From assembly GCA_022826515.1 (NCBI GenBank), contig JAJDUT010000123.1, forward strand, positions 62,001 through 126,000: a stretch of 64,000 nt of DNA, written 5' to 3'. This document shows positions 1-8,883 of this stretch, piece by piece. Origin of the DNA: Candidatus Latescibacterota bacterium. GTDB taxonomy: Bacteria; Latescibacterota; UBA2968; UBA8231. The position numbers and the translations under genes were made by a program. Below the pieces are notes generated by a model that was not told the DNA's origin, did not search any database, and saw only the letters and a program-made list of their open reading frames with translations. Positions within the stretch are counted from its first letter, which is position 1; each line of letters begins with the position of its first letter.

Positions 1-1458
1 CAGGAGCAGGTCGGCGACCCGCAGCTCTCGCGGATTGCGGTGCGCACGCGCACGGGCATTGATCCCGAGCCGGTGGAATTCAACAAGGTGCGGCCTGGCG
101 AGAAGATCTTCCGCGTCGGCGGAGGCAATGTTGGGTTGCAGTCGGATGGGGCTGGGGTCAGTAGCGGCACTGGGATCAGCAGCGGCCTGGGCTCGGGCGA
201 AGTGGGGGTGCCGTGGAAATTTGCCAAAGACATTGAAGACGAGGCACTGCAAGCGCTGGTCGCGGAAATCCTCGACAACGAGGAAGTGGATTTGCGCGAC
301 GCCGTGCAGGCGTTTAATACGCTGTCGCAGGAGGAGCGGGAGCAGGTGACTTTGAGCGAGGCCGACTACAAGAAACTTCCACGCGGCGACCGGGCGACGA
401 TTCGCAACGACGTGAGTAACTGGAGCGCGTGGTCGCCGCCCTATCCCGCGAGCAGCATCGTCTCCTTGGCGGACTTGGGCACTGAGGGTGCGGGCGGGCC
501 TATCGTCTCGCCAAGCCCAAGGCGCTACTTCCAGTTTATGATCGAGTTTTTCAGCGACGACTTTGAGGCGGCCACGGGCGTTGGAGGGCTTTCCTTTGAT
601 GTACTGCCATCGCCCTTTGCCGAGGAATTGATCGCCGAGATCGGTCCTCGTAGCGCGGCTTTGGGCGAGAAGACGGATTTCACCTACGCAGTGCGGAGCA
701 AATTCCGCAGCGGTCAAGATCGGGGTTTTAATCGCTTGCGGATCGCCACTCCGCTCCGGGTGGAACGGGTCGGTGCGGTACAGATAAGGCCGCCTGAGGG
801 CGACGTGCTGGAAGCCGATTTCAGCGGTGCGGCGCTCGACAAGTTGCCAGTGATGCGCGGCGACTTTGCGGTCGTAGAGGTGGCCGACGATGCCTTTGCC
901 ATTGAGTTTCCGACTGTGGGCGAGGACGACACGGAGTTGCGGGTGAGTTTTGAAAACGTGGTTCTGCGCTTCGGCACCACGTTCAGCGGCCAAGTGTTTA
1001 ACACCGCATCCGAGGGGCAGTTGGGGCAGAGCGTAGTGGCTGGTAATGCGGCCGATTTGGGGGAGGGCGACCCGGACACGCAGGCGCTGGGCACGCCTTT
1101 TGAGGGCAATCTGTCGGTGAAGGTGCCCATCTCTGGCGAACTGCTGATCAACGTGCGCGCTCAGCCGCCGGTCTTTACTCCCAATGGGGACGGCGTCAAC
1201 GACCGGGCCGAGCTACAATACGACTTGACTAATGTGGGGCGTCCCACGCCGCTGCGGGTTGCGATTTTCGATCTGGCCGGTCGGCCGGTGCGGGATCTGT
1301 ACGACGCGCTGGATCAGAGTGGGCGCTTTGCCCGGCCTTGGGATGGGCGCGACGACGCGGGCCAGATGGTGCCGCCGGGCAACTACGTGTTCAGCGTCGC
1401 GCTGGACGCCAAGACGGGGCAAGCTAGGGCGGTCGCTGCGGTTGTGGTGGCATACTGA
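1..1458 (+). CDS. B-type exported protein, discoidin/FlgD-like C-terminus (5' partial, 'B0')
   Basis: The frame is open from base 1, so the N-terminus and any signal peptide lie outside the window; 485 residues are visible. A WSAWS-type segment (about residue 140) is followed by an SPSPRRYFQF stretch, an Ig-like region with TDFTYAV, and a C-terminal domain starting at FTPNGDGVND (about residue 392) that continues as a FlgD-like fold (AIFDLAGRPVRDL, then WDGRDDAGQMVPPGNYVFSV). It ends in VVVAY. The same order of segments occurs in four other genes here (11791, 13721, 55902 and 63400), which I call family B. The FTPNGDG motif is typical of CHU_C/gliding-type C-terminal sorting domains and the FlgD-like fold of surface proteins in FCB bacteria. 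Export to the cell surface is inferred. The next gene starts 16 bases downstream, so the two are probably co-transcribed. Function unknown. Confidence 0.85.
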   Translation, partial: QEQVGDPQLSRIAVRTRTGIDPEPVEFNKVRPGEKIFRVGGGNVGLQSDGAGVSSGTGISSGLGSGEVGVPWKFAKDIEDEALQALVAEILDNEEVDLRDAVQAFNTLSQEEREQVTLSEADYKKLPRGDRATIRNDVSNWSAWSPPYPASSIVSLADLGTEGAGGPIVSPSPRRYFQFMIEFFSDDFEAATGVGGLSFDVLPSPFAEELIAEIGPRSAALGEKTDFTYAVRSKFRSGQDRGFNRLRIATPLRVERVGAVQIRPPEGDVLEADFSGAALDKLPVMRGDFAVVEVADDAFAIEFPTVGEDDTELRVSFENVVLRFGTTFSGQVFNTASEGQLGQSVVAGNAADLGEGDPDTQALGTPFEGNLSVKVPISGELLINVRAQPPVFTPNGDGVNDRAELQYDLTNVGRPTPLRVAIFDLAGRPVRDLYDALDQSGRFARPWDGRDDAGQMVPPGNYVFSVALDAKTGQARAVAAVVVAY

Positions 1459-1474
1459 ACGGAAAATACACGCT

Positions 1475-4255
1475 ATGAGAAAATGTTTCGTCATCTTGGG
1501 GCTGGTGCTGCTGGTGGGCGTCCCGGCCTGGGGCCAGACCGATGTCCAGCGCGGTGGGGCTGTTACCTTTGAGCCGACTGGTCCGGGCGTGCTCTTTGGG
1601 GCGCTCGATCCGGCAGTCAAAAAGTGGTACGTGCCGCAGGAACTCTTCGTGGACTACGGCTGGCGTCAGTGGGAGTACTCCAACTACGCCCGTACTCCGT
1701 ATGAGCGCTACGTCAACACCACCCGCGAGGGCGACTATTTCTACGATGTGTACGGCAACTTCACCACGCGCGGTTGGCTGATCTACGACTGGCGTCAGTT
1801 CCAGCCGCAGCCCTTGGGCAGTGGCATCTTCCAGAGCACGCGCTTCAACCGCTGGTTCAACGCGGTGACCATCAGCGGCGATTCTCAGGGGCAGTACAAC
1901 TACGCGATCACGGTCGGCGACCGGATTCGCACGACGCTGACGCCGATGACGTTTTCCAAGCCGGACTTCAACGGGGTGCAGGTGGACTTTGCCTCGGACA
2001 AGTATCAGGCGACGATCCTCGCCTCGCGCATCAGCGAACCGATCCGCGGCTCCACCCAGCTTTCGGGCGGGATCACCGAGCCGGTGACGCAGACCAACAT
2101 CACCTCGTTATTCGGCGGGCGAGCGACCTTTCAGGTTGGTGATTTCGTCGAGATCGGTGCCCAAGTGATGGACGCTAGCAACGGCAATACGTTGCTCGAC
2201 ATGTTCAACGGCGACTTGGTCGCCGGCAGCCTCACCGCTGGACAGAGCACGGCACCACTGACGGCAATTGCAGTGATCCTGAGCGACGACTCGCCCGAAG
2301 ACAACGAAGGGGGCGCGGCGCTGTTTAGTCACGACGTGCGGATCACCAGCCGCAACTTCGACACGGGCAAGGAGACGGTTCATACCTTGCAGGAGGTGGT
2401 CCGGCCTGGCTCGCAGTGGCCGGTCATCTTCGGCGGGTTCCGGCGTCCGGGCTTTTTGGCGGCGGACGGCCCGGAGCGGATCATCGTCAACTACGACTTC
2501 AACGACCCGGGTTATGTTGGTCCAGATCCGACAACGATTGTCGCGGTGGACTTTAATTACGTGGTAGCCAACGATTTCAAGGTCGAGATGTGGTCCGACC
2601 GCCAGACGGGCTTGCGCGGCGTGCCGCCTCCGCCATTGACCGCCGAGGTGATCGACGCCACGCAACCAGCGTTGATTGCGGTGCGCCGGGCCGAGGGCAA
2701 TGTCGCGGACATTACGAACTTGCAGCGGATTGAGTTCTCGTACGGCCTGCCGACGGCCAATCTAGTCGGCGGCTTTACCATTGAGGGCACTGGGGTTCTC
2801 GGCTTTGACTTCTACGGCGAGTGGGACCGCAACAAGCGCTATTTCCAGTTTCCCAATGCCGCGCTGTTCAACGAGGGCGAAGAGCACGCGGTCTCCTCCG
2901 AGGGGTCCGACGCTTGGTACTTCAATGTCTCGCGCAATGTGTTCCCCTACTTTTTCTACGGCGAAGCCTACGCCATTGACGAAGCCTATTCGACGACCGC
3001 CTTCTTGGTCAGTGCCACGGGCGACGTGCAATACGACAATACCCAGCGGCACTTGTACGAGTTCGTCGATGACAATGATGACCAAGACCGCTTCCCCGAC
3101 TGGATTCGCTTTGGCTCGACCAACGACCGGTCGATTTTTCCCGGCTGGGACCAGAACAACGACTTCATCTCCGATTTCAACCAGAACGACAACGCCACTG
3201 CGGCCAACATCATTCCCGATTACGACGAGCCGTTTCTGCGCTACAACGTCGATCGGCCGGAATTTCTCTTTGGCATTGATTTGAATAACAACAATTGGAT
3301 CGACCGCTTTGAGGACGACGATCTGCCTGATTATCCGTACAAGCCAGACCGGCAGGGGTACAATTTCTTCGGCGGCATCCACCTCGCGCCGGATATGCGG
3401 CTGACCATTGGGCACACGGACGAAGAGTCCCAAGCGACCGACGCCTTCAACGAGACTAATTACGCAATGTTCGCGCTGGATCGGGACTACGCGGACTTGG
3501 GGCACTTGCGAGTCTTCAACATGCTCAAGCAGGCCAAGGACACTATTCCCGACGCCCGGCGCGAGCCGACCCCCTTCGTCGGTGCGCCGATTCAGCCGGT
3601 GGTGCGCGACATCTTGGCGGCGCAGGACACTTGGATCAACACCGCGTACGCGCAGTTCGATTATCAGGGCATTGAGGGACTGAACGTAATCAACAAGCTC
3701 AAGTGGGAGCATTTCCAGCAAAACGCCGAGGATCCGCGCGACAGCATTGGCCGTCCGCTGGAAAGCACCGCGAGTTTCCTGGGGTTGATCAACAAGGTGG
3801 ACTACATGTACGGCCTTGGCCGCTTTGACTTGCAGCCGAGATGCAAGAGCGAGTTTTTGCGGCAGACGCCCTTTGTCGCCGACGAGGAGCGGCGCGAAGA
3901 ATGGGCGCTGACCTTGCAGTTGATCGCCCGTTTGCCGGTCATGCGACGCACGGTTATCGAATCTGGCGTGGAGCAGTTGTGGTTTAGCGACCGGGTGCAG
4001 GACGAGGATGCGTTGCGGGCGGCGGGGCTTTTGCAGGAGACAGGGGATTGGCGCTCGACTCATATCGCGGTGCAGCTTTCGACGACTTCCGATTACCAGG
4101 GGTACCGGCTGACCACGCAAGCGGGTCTGCGCTTTGGCCGCATCCTGAGCGAACGGGTGATTGAGGACAGCGACCGACCGGGCGTTTTTACAACCGACGA
4201 CAAGGGTAAGAATGAGACCACGACTTTTATCACGGTATTTGCTGGACTGGAGTGA
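1475..4255 (+). CDS. A-type giant outer-membrane protein, calcium-cluster/barrel ('A1')
   Basis: 926 aa from ATG 1475, which begins a clear signal peptide (MRKCFVILGLVLLVGVPAWG); an in-frame extension upstream would overlap B0 and lacks a signal. The N-terminal half contains YVPQELFVDYGWRQWEYSNY, RGWLIYDWRQ, TLTPMTF and VILSDDSPEDNEGG, all shared with the gene at 5856. Around residues 530-630 comes an Asp/Asn-rich cluster (DDNDDQDRFPDW, DQNNDFISDFNQND, DLNNNNWIDRFEDDDLPDYP) resembling thrombospondin type-3 or EF-loop calcium sites. The last ~300 residues alternate polar and hydrophobic residues and end in TTFITVFAGLE, as expected of beta-barrel strands. I do not recognise a named family; an outer-membrane barrel with a calcium-bound extracellular or plug part is the best reading. 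It lies between B0 and a parvulin lipoprotein. Confidence 0.85.
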   Translation: MRKCFVILGLVLLVGVPAWGQTDVQRGGAVTFEPTGPGVLFGALDPAVKKWYVPQELFVDYGWRQWEYSNYARTPYERYVNTTREGDYFYDVYGNFTTRGWLIYDWRQFQPQPLGSGIFQSTRFNRWFNAVTISGDSQGQYNYAITVGDRIRTTLTPMTFSKPDFNGVQVDFASDKYQATILASRISEPIRGSTQLSGGITEPVTQTNITSLFGGRATFQVGDFVEIGAQVMDASNGNTLLDMFNGDLVAGSLTAGQSTAPLTAIAVILSDDSPEDNEGGAALFSHDVRITSRNFDTGKETVHTLQEVVRPGSQWPVIFGGFRRPGFLAADGPERIIVNYDFNDPGYVGPDPTTIVAVDFNYVVANDFKVEMWSDRQTGLRGVPPPPLTAEVIDATQPALIAVRRAEGNVADITNLQRIEFSYGLPTANLVGGFTIEGTGVLGFDFYGEWDRNKRYFQFPNAALFNEGEEHAVSSEGSDAWYFNVSRNVFPYFFYGEAYAIDEAYSTTAFLVSATGDVQYDNTQRHLYEFVDDNDDQDRFPDWIRFGSTNDRSIFPGWDQNNDFISDFNQNDNATAANIIPDYDEPFLRYNVDRPEFLFGIDLNNNNWIDRFEDDDLPDYPYKPDRQGYNFFGGIHLAPDMRLTIGHTDEESQATDAFNETNYAMFALDRDYADLGHLRVFNMLKQAKDTIPDARREPTPFVGAPIQPVVRDILAAQDTWINTAYAQFDYQGIEGLNVINKLKWEHFQQNAEDPRDSIGRPLESTASFLGLINKVDYMYGLGRFDLQPRCKSEFLRQTPFVADEERREEWALTLQLIARLPVMRRTVIESGVEQLWFSDRVQDEDALRAAGLLQETGDWRSTHIAVQLSTTSDYQGYRLTTQAGLRFGRILSERVIEDSDRPGVFTTDDKGKNETTTFITVFAGLE

Positions 4256-4259
4256 GGCT

Positions 4260-5852
4260 GTGTTGCGCTTTTGCTTGCTGGCGATCATAGCCTTGGGTTG
4301 CGCCCAAGAGCCTGAGGAGTTGGTACTGGCCCAAGTGGATGGCGAGCCGATTACTGCATCGGAGTTCAGGGAGTTTGACGCGCGGATTCCCGAGGGGATG
4401 AAGGAGGGCGGCCAGCGCCAAGTGCTCGAAAGCCTGATCGACAAGAAGCTGCTCCTGCGCGAAGCGGACGCCGCCAATATGGCTGAAGATGCTTGGTTCA
4501 AAGGCGAACTAGCCCGCTTCAAACGCGCTCGGCTGATGGCGCTGTACATGGAGCGCGAGGTCGTCGCCAAGATCGAACTTACTCCCGAGGAGATAGACCG
4601 GTACTACCGAGAGAGCGGTCGGCATCGCGCCCTGCGCTTGGGCGGCATCATGGTCGAGAGCTTGGAGGAAGCAGGTGCAATCACCGACCAACTCGCTGCG
4701 GGGGCTGATTTTCACGAACTGGCCAGCGCGCACTCGGTTCACGAGCGGACTGCCGCGCGGGGTGGCGACACTGGCATATATCAGACGCGCGACCAGATGT
4801 CGGCGGAGACGGTCGAGCAGGTGCTCGGGTTGGCGATAGGGGGTGTTTCCGCGCCAGTGCGCGAAGTGTTTAGCCACGAAGACTTTTACGTGATCTACAA
4901 AGTCCTCGACGAGATTCCAGCGCCGCTGAGCGCGTCGGAGCGGATCATCGTCGAGGAGCTGACGGTGCAAAAGCGCGAGGAGCGGTCGCAGGCGCTCCGC
5001 GATTCGCTCGTGCAAGCGTACGCACCCATGCCGCGCCCGGCGGCGATTCAGCGGCTCGTCGAGAACGGGGTCATGGCGGACCAAGCCGAAGTTCTCTGCG
5101 CGTATCGGGGCGGCGAACTCACTGTCAGCGGTTTTCTGTCAGCGTACGAGCTTCTCACTGGCAGGAGTTTACAGGCGGCGGACAGCGCGCACGTGGCCGA
5201 TTTTTTGCACCGCCGGGTGCTGCCCGACCTGTTTGTGAGCGCCGAGATTGAGGCGGCTGGTCTGGCAGAGGATGCGCGTTTCAAAGAGACCGTAGCGTTT
5301 AAGAGCGAGGAGTTGATGCTCAGCGCGTTGCGCCGGCGGGAGGTTGATCAATACGTGAGTGTGACCGAAGAAGAGGTGCGCGATTTCTACGACGCGCATC
5401 CCGAAAAATTTGCTCGGCCCGAGGTTACGACCATCGTCGAGATTTTGGTGGCGTCGGATTCGCTGGCCCAGCGCTTGGGGGATGAGTTACGCGCGGGGGG
5501 CGATGCCGCCGCGTTGGCCCAGCGTCATACCCGACGCGAGGGCAGCTTGCACCACGGCGGCCAGATGCAGCTCAATGCTTATACCCAGGGGCTGTTTCCC
5601 GTGCTATCTGCTGCCGTGCAGGAAGTCGCCGTCGGCGAGGTGGGTGGGCCGTTGAAGACCGAGCGGGGCTATTCGGTTTTCAAGGTGCTGGAGCGCACGC
5701 GCGAGCAGATCCCGTACAACGCCGAATCGCAGCGCCGCGCCCGGGCCTACGTGCGAATCGACAAGTCGAAAAGGGATTATGTGCGGTTCGTGCGCAATTT
5801 GCGGAATAAGTACCCGGTGGAAATTGTCGAGGGCAGTTTGGAGAAACTGTGA
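4260..5852 (+). CDS. Peptidyl-prolyl isomerase lipoprotein with two parvulin (PPIC/SurA-like) domains
   Basis: About 530 aa. GTG 4260 is chosen because it follows the A1 stop by 4 bases, has GGAGTGAGG just upstream, and places a lipobox (IIALGC) at residues 9-14; ATG 4212 would give a longer signal but overlap A1. A SurA-like N-terminal helical segment (VLAQVDGEPITASEFREF, then VLESLIDKKLLLREA) precedes a first parvulin-like domain (about 110-230; LRLGGIMVES, AARGGDTG, VFSHEDFYVIYKV). A second follows (about 380-500; TTIVEILVAS, LHHGGQMQLN, TERGYSVFKVLERT). Proteins of this class act as periplasmic folding chaperones for outer-membrane proteins. Its place between two A genes suggests a dedicated foldase for the A barrels; that is inference. 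Confidence 0.85.
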   Translation: MLRFCLLAIIALGCAQEPEELVLAQVDGEPITASEFREFDARIPEGMKEGGQRQVLESLIDKKLLLREADAANMAEDAWFKGELARFKRARLMALYMEREVVAKIELTPEEIDRYYRESGRHRALRLGGIMVESLEEAGAITDQLAAGADFHELASAHSVHERTAARGGDTGIYQTRDQMSAETVEQVLGLAIGGVSAPVREVFSHEDFYVIYKVLDEIPAPLSASERIIVEELTVQKREERSQALRDSLVQAYAPMPRPAAIQRLVENGVMADQAEVLCAYRGGELTVSGFLSAYELLTGRSLQAADSAHVADFLHRRVLPDLFVSAEIEAAGLAEDARFKETVAFKSEELMLSALRRREVDQYVSVTEEEVRDFYDAHPEKFARPEVTTIVEILVASDSLAQRLGDELRAGGDAAALAQRHTRREGSLHHGGQMQLNAYTQGLFPVLSAAVQEVAVGEVGGPLKTERGYSVFKVLERTREQIPYNAESQRRARAYVRIDKSKRDYVRFVRNLRNKYPVEIVEGSLEKL

Positions 5853-5855
5853 ACT

Positions 5856-8735
5856 GTGCATTGGATAGCTAACATAGCGTTGGCTTTGGTGCTCGCCTTG
5901 CAGGCTGGAGCGCAGACGGATTACGGCTACCGCTTGGGGCGGCAGGAAAGGGGTGAAGTCCGCTTCAATGCCCAAGGGCCAAGCGTGCTGATGGGAGCTT
6001 TCGATCCCACGGTCATGCGCTGGTACATGCCGCAGGAGTTGTTCGACGAGTACGGTCGCCGCCAGTGGCGCTACACCAACTACGCCACCGAGCCGTATCG
6101 GCGCTACATCGACCGCAACCAAGAGGGCACGTATTTCTACGACACGTACGGCAAGCTGATCTCGCGCGGTTGGCTGGTGTACGACTGGCGACAGACTCAG
6201 GCGCGCACGGTCGAGAGCAGCCAGTTGACTAAAGAGCGGCGCTACGCTACTTGGTTCAACCGGCTGATCATCTCCTCGGATGCGAGCGGCGACTACAACT
6301 ACTCGCTGATGATCGGCGACGAGATCTTCGCCACCCTGACGCCGATGACCTTCCGCAAGGTTGGCTTCAATGGGGTCGTGACGAGCTTTGCCGCGCGGCA
6401 TTTGCGCTTCACTGGCTTGTTTTCGCGCCCGAGCCTGCCCATCGTCGAGATCGACCCGGATATTCCGACGGCTTCGCAGGACAATTTTACCAGCTTGATC
6501 GCCGGGTGTCTGGAGGCCGATTTGGGGGCCAATGCGACATTGGGACTGACGTTGGTCAATGCTCACAATGGGGCTGGCAATCGCGAGAGCTTTGAAGGCA
6601 ATCCGCTCAAAGGGGTGCTGACGACTGGGCAGCTAGGTAGAAGGCTCAACAAGCTGATCGTGCGGCTGTCCGACGATTCGCCCGCAGACGGCGAGGGCGG
6701 GCCGGTGTTGTTCAGCACGGAGGTGGAGATCACCACGGCGCTCAGGCGCGAGGTGCCGGTCGAAGGCGGCGTGCGGATGGTATTTAAGGACACCACGTTC
6801 ACGGGCAGCAGCATTGGCTTTGTCCCGGTGATAGAGGGCGGGGAGGAGCGCGGCGGGTTTTTGCGGGCCGATGGGGCGGAGAGCATTGTGCTGCAATACG
6901 CGCTGGCTGCCGAAGAGGGCGAAAGCGAAGAAGGCACCTTGCGCTTGGCCTTGCAACGCCGGTTGGATTTGGGGCTGGACGAGGCCGACGACGCCATCAC
7001 TCGCGTCAAAAACGTGCGCTTCCGCTTCGTGCTGGCCAACGACTACCGGATCGAAGTGGCCTCCGACCGACAGAACAGCCGCATTGGCATTCCGGAGTTT
7101 TTGGTGGTGACGCGGGCCGCTGGCAATGTCAAGAATCAGCTCAATCCGCGTGAAGTCGTTTTTGACTACGGTCTGCCGACGGCCTCGCAGATCGCCGGTA
7201 TTACTACTGAGATACGCGACTGGTGGGGATTCGACTTGTATGGTGAATTCAACGTCAGTACCCAGTACCGCCAATTCCCCTCGACGACGCGCGAATCGCA
7301 CCGCTCGTTTTCGGGGATTCAAGGCGACGAGCACGCGGTTGGTTGGCTGTTCAATCTCGTGCGGCACGCCGATCCTTGGCGCTTCTCCCTCGAAGGCTTT
7401 GGCATGGACGACGCCTACGCCACCAGCTTCAAGCCGGTCGATAGCCGCGGCTTGGTGGACTACTCGCCCGAAGCCACTGACCGGCTCTACGACTTCGTCG
7501 AGGACAACGATGATCAGGACCGCCACCCCGACCAGAAGCGATTTTTTCAGGGCGGGTTGGTGCCACCGCAATCGACCGCGCTGGGCGGCTTCCAAGTGCG
7601 CTCGGACGGCGTGCCCGACCCAGCGGTTTTCCCTGGGTACGACGAGAACGGCGACTTCATTTCCGACTTCAATCAGAACAGCAACGGCGACCGGGAGAAT
7701 TTCTTCCCCGACTACGAAGAGCCTTTTCTGCGCCACCACTCGGACCGGCCGGAGTTCCTCTTTGGCATTGACCTGAACAACAATGGTTGGGCCGAGCGCT
7801 TTGAGAATGACGATTTGCCCGACTATCCCTACAAGAAGGACCACTGGGGCTACAATGCCTACGCCAGCGTGGAGGTCAACCCTGAAATCCGCCTCTCCGC
7901 CGGCTATCTGCGTCAGGATATGCGACAGGTCGCCCGCAAAAATCACACTGCCTACGGTCTCTTTACCTTTGAACGGGATTGGCCCAGTCGCGGTCGGGTG
8001 CGGGTTTTTGACATGCTGAAGAAGGCCGCAGATACCATCCCCGACCCGCTGTCGCAGTGGATCGTGCCGACGCTCGAATTCGGGGCGGCTGGACAGACGA
8101 GCGGACAGCATATTGCCGTGCCTGATTTGCTGGCGGCAGAAGACACTTGGATCAATACGTTCTACGCCGAGTGGCAATACGCTAGTTCGAGGCGCTGGAA
8201 GACTAAGCACCGCTTCAAATGGGACTGGTGGCATCAGCGCGACGCGCAACTTGGTTCGCTGGGGCCGTTGGGGCGCAATGGCCGCGAGACTTCTGGTTTT
8301 GTGGGGTTGATCGACAAGATTGACGGCGTCTTCGCGTGGGGCGCGGTGGCGATTTTGCCCCGCTTCAAGAGCGAATTCCTCAGTCAATCTCCTTTCTCTT
8401 TGGCCGAGCGTAGCCGCCGTTCTTGGGACGGGATCGGGTCGCTGTTGGTTCGCTTTCCCGTGATGCGGGACTCAGAGCTTGAATTGGGGTTTGAGCAGCG
8501 GCTGTTCTTCGAGTTGTTGCAGGACGAAAAGGTCCTGGTGGAAAACGTGCTGACGGGTGATTTTCGCGGCACGGTGTGGGCGGCTCAATTGAGCAATCAG
8601 CGGGAGTATCTAGGCTACGGATTGACGACCCAGCTCGGTCTGCGCTTTGATAGGCGTTCTTTGGAAGTGACCGGGCGAGAGCGCGAGACGCGGGTCGCGG
8701 GATTGGCGTTTTTGTCGATATTTGCGAGTCTGTGA
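5856..8735 (+). CDS. A-type giant outer-membrane protein ('A2')
   Basis: 959 aa, starting at GTG 5856, 3 bases after the parvulin gene, with a hydrophobic leader ending LALQAGAQ. It parallels A1 along its whole length: MPQELFDEYGRRQWRYTNYA, RGWLVYDWRQ, TLTPMTFRKVGFNG, VRLSDDSPADGEGGPVLF, then the acid cluster (VEDNDDQDRHPDQKRF, DENGDFISDFNQNSNGD, DLNNNGWAERFENDDLPDYP). The C-terminal third looks like barrel strands (YLGYGLTTQLGLRFDRR near the end, terminus AFLSIFASL). It is therefore a tandem paralogue of A1 with a longer middle. It is the last gene of the run; DUF262 begins 148 bases on, after a small hairpin at about 8790-8804 without a clear T-tract. Function unknown; surface role inferred from signal peptide and barrel-like pattern. 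Confidence 0.85.
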   Translation: MHWIANIALALVLALQAGAQTDYGYRLGRQERGEVRFNAQGPSVLMGAFDPTVMRWYMPQELFDEYGRRQWRYTNYATEPYRRYIDRNQEGTYFYDTYGKLISRGWLVYDWRQTQARTVESSQLTKERRYATWFNRLIISSDASGDYNYSLMIGDEIFATLTPMTFRKVGFNGVVTSFAARHLRFTGLFSRPSLPIVEIDPDIPTASQDNFTSLIAGCLEADLGANATLGLTLVNAHNGAGNRESFEGNPLKGVLTTGQLGRRLNKLIVRLSDDSPADGEGGPVLFSTEVEITTALRREVPVEGGVRMVFKDTTFTGSSIGFVPVIEGGEERGGFLRADGAESIVLQYALAAEEGESEEGTLRLALQRRLDLGLDEADDAITRVKNVRFRFVLANDYRIEVASDRQNSRIGIPEFLVVTRAAGNVKNQLNPREVVFDYGLPTASQIAGITTEIRDWWGFDLYGEFNVSTQYRQFPSTTRESHRSFSGIQGDEHAVGWLFNLVRHADPWRFSLEGFGMDDAYATSFKPVDSRGLVDYSPEATDRLYDFVEDNDDQDRHPDQKRFFQGGLVPPQSTALGGFQVRSDGVPDPAVFPGYDENGDFISDFNQNSNGDRENFFPDYEEPFLRHHSDRPEFLFGIDLNNNGWAERFENDDLPDYPYKKDHWGYNAYASVEVNPEIRLSAGYLRQDMRQVARKNHTAYGLFTFERDWPSRGRVRVFDMLKKAADTIPDPLSQWIVPTLEFGAAGQTSGQHIAVPDLLAAEDTWINTFYAEWQYASSRRWKTKHRFKWDWWHQRDAQLGSLGPLGRNGRETSGFVGLIDKIDGVFAWGAVAILPRFKSEFLSQSPFSLAERSRRSWDGIGSLLVRFPVMRDSELELGFEQRLFFELLQDEKVLVENVLTGDFRGTVWAAQLSNQREYLGYGLTTQLGLRFDRRSLEVTGRERETRVAGLAFLSIFASL

Positions 8736-8883
8736 AAGTTGCTAAACGTTGCACAATATGCGGCAATTTTACCAAACCTTTTCAAAACACTCCGCACTGC
8801 GGAGCGAACCTATCTGCCCGGCGCAACTCGCCTCGCGCCACCCTTCAAGGCATACCAGAGCTACAAATCGAAAGAGAGGATAG

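Noticed and set aside
4161..4260. Upstream starts (4161, 4212) for the parvulin lipoprotein
   Set aside because: They overlap A1 by tens of bases; GTG 4260 fits spacing and lipobox better, though 4212 cannot be excluded.
2762..4570. A ~600-codon open frame on the minus strand opposite A1
   Set aside because: It mirrors A1, a gene with signal peptide and paralogues; the antisense protein has no recognisable domain and the GC-rich codon pattern of the real gene explains it.
6633..8387. A long minus-strand open frame opposite A2
   Set aside because: Same reasoning: strand, paralogy and signal peptide favour A2.
8790..8804. CTCCGC-ACT-GCGGAG hairpin after A2
   Set aside because: Only a 6-bp stem and no T-tract; not convincing as a terminator.
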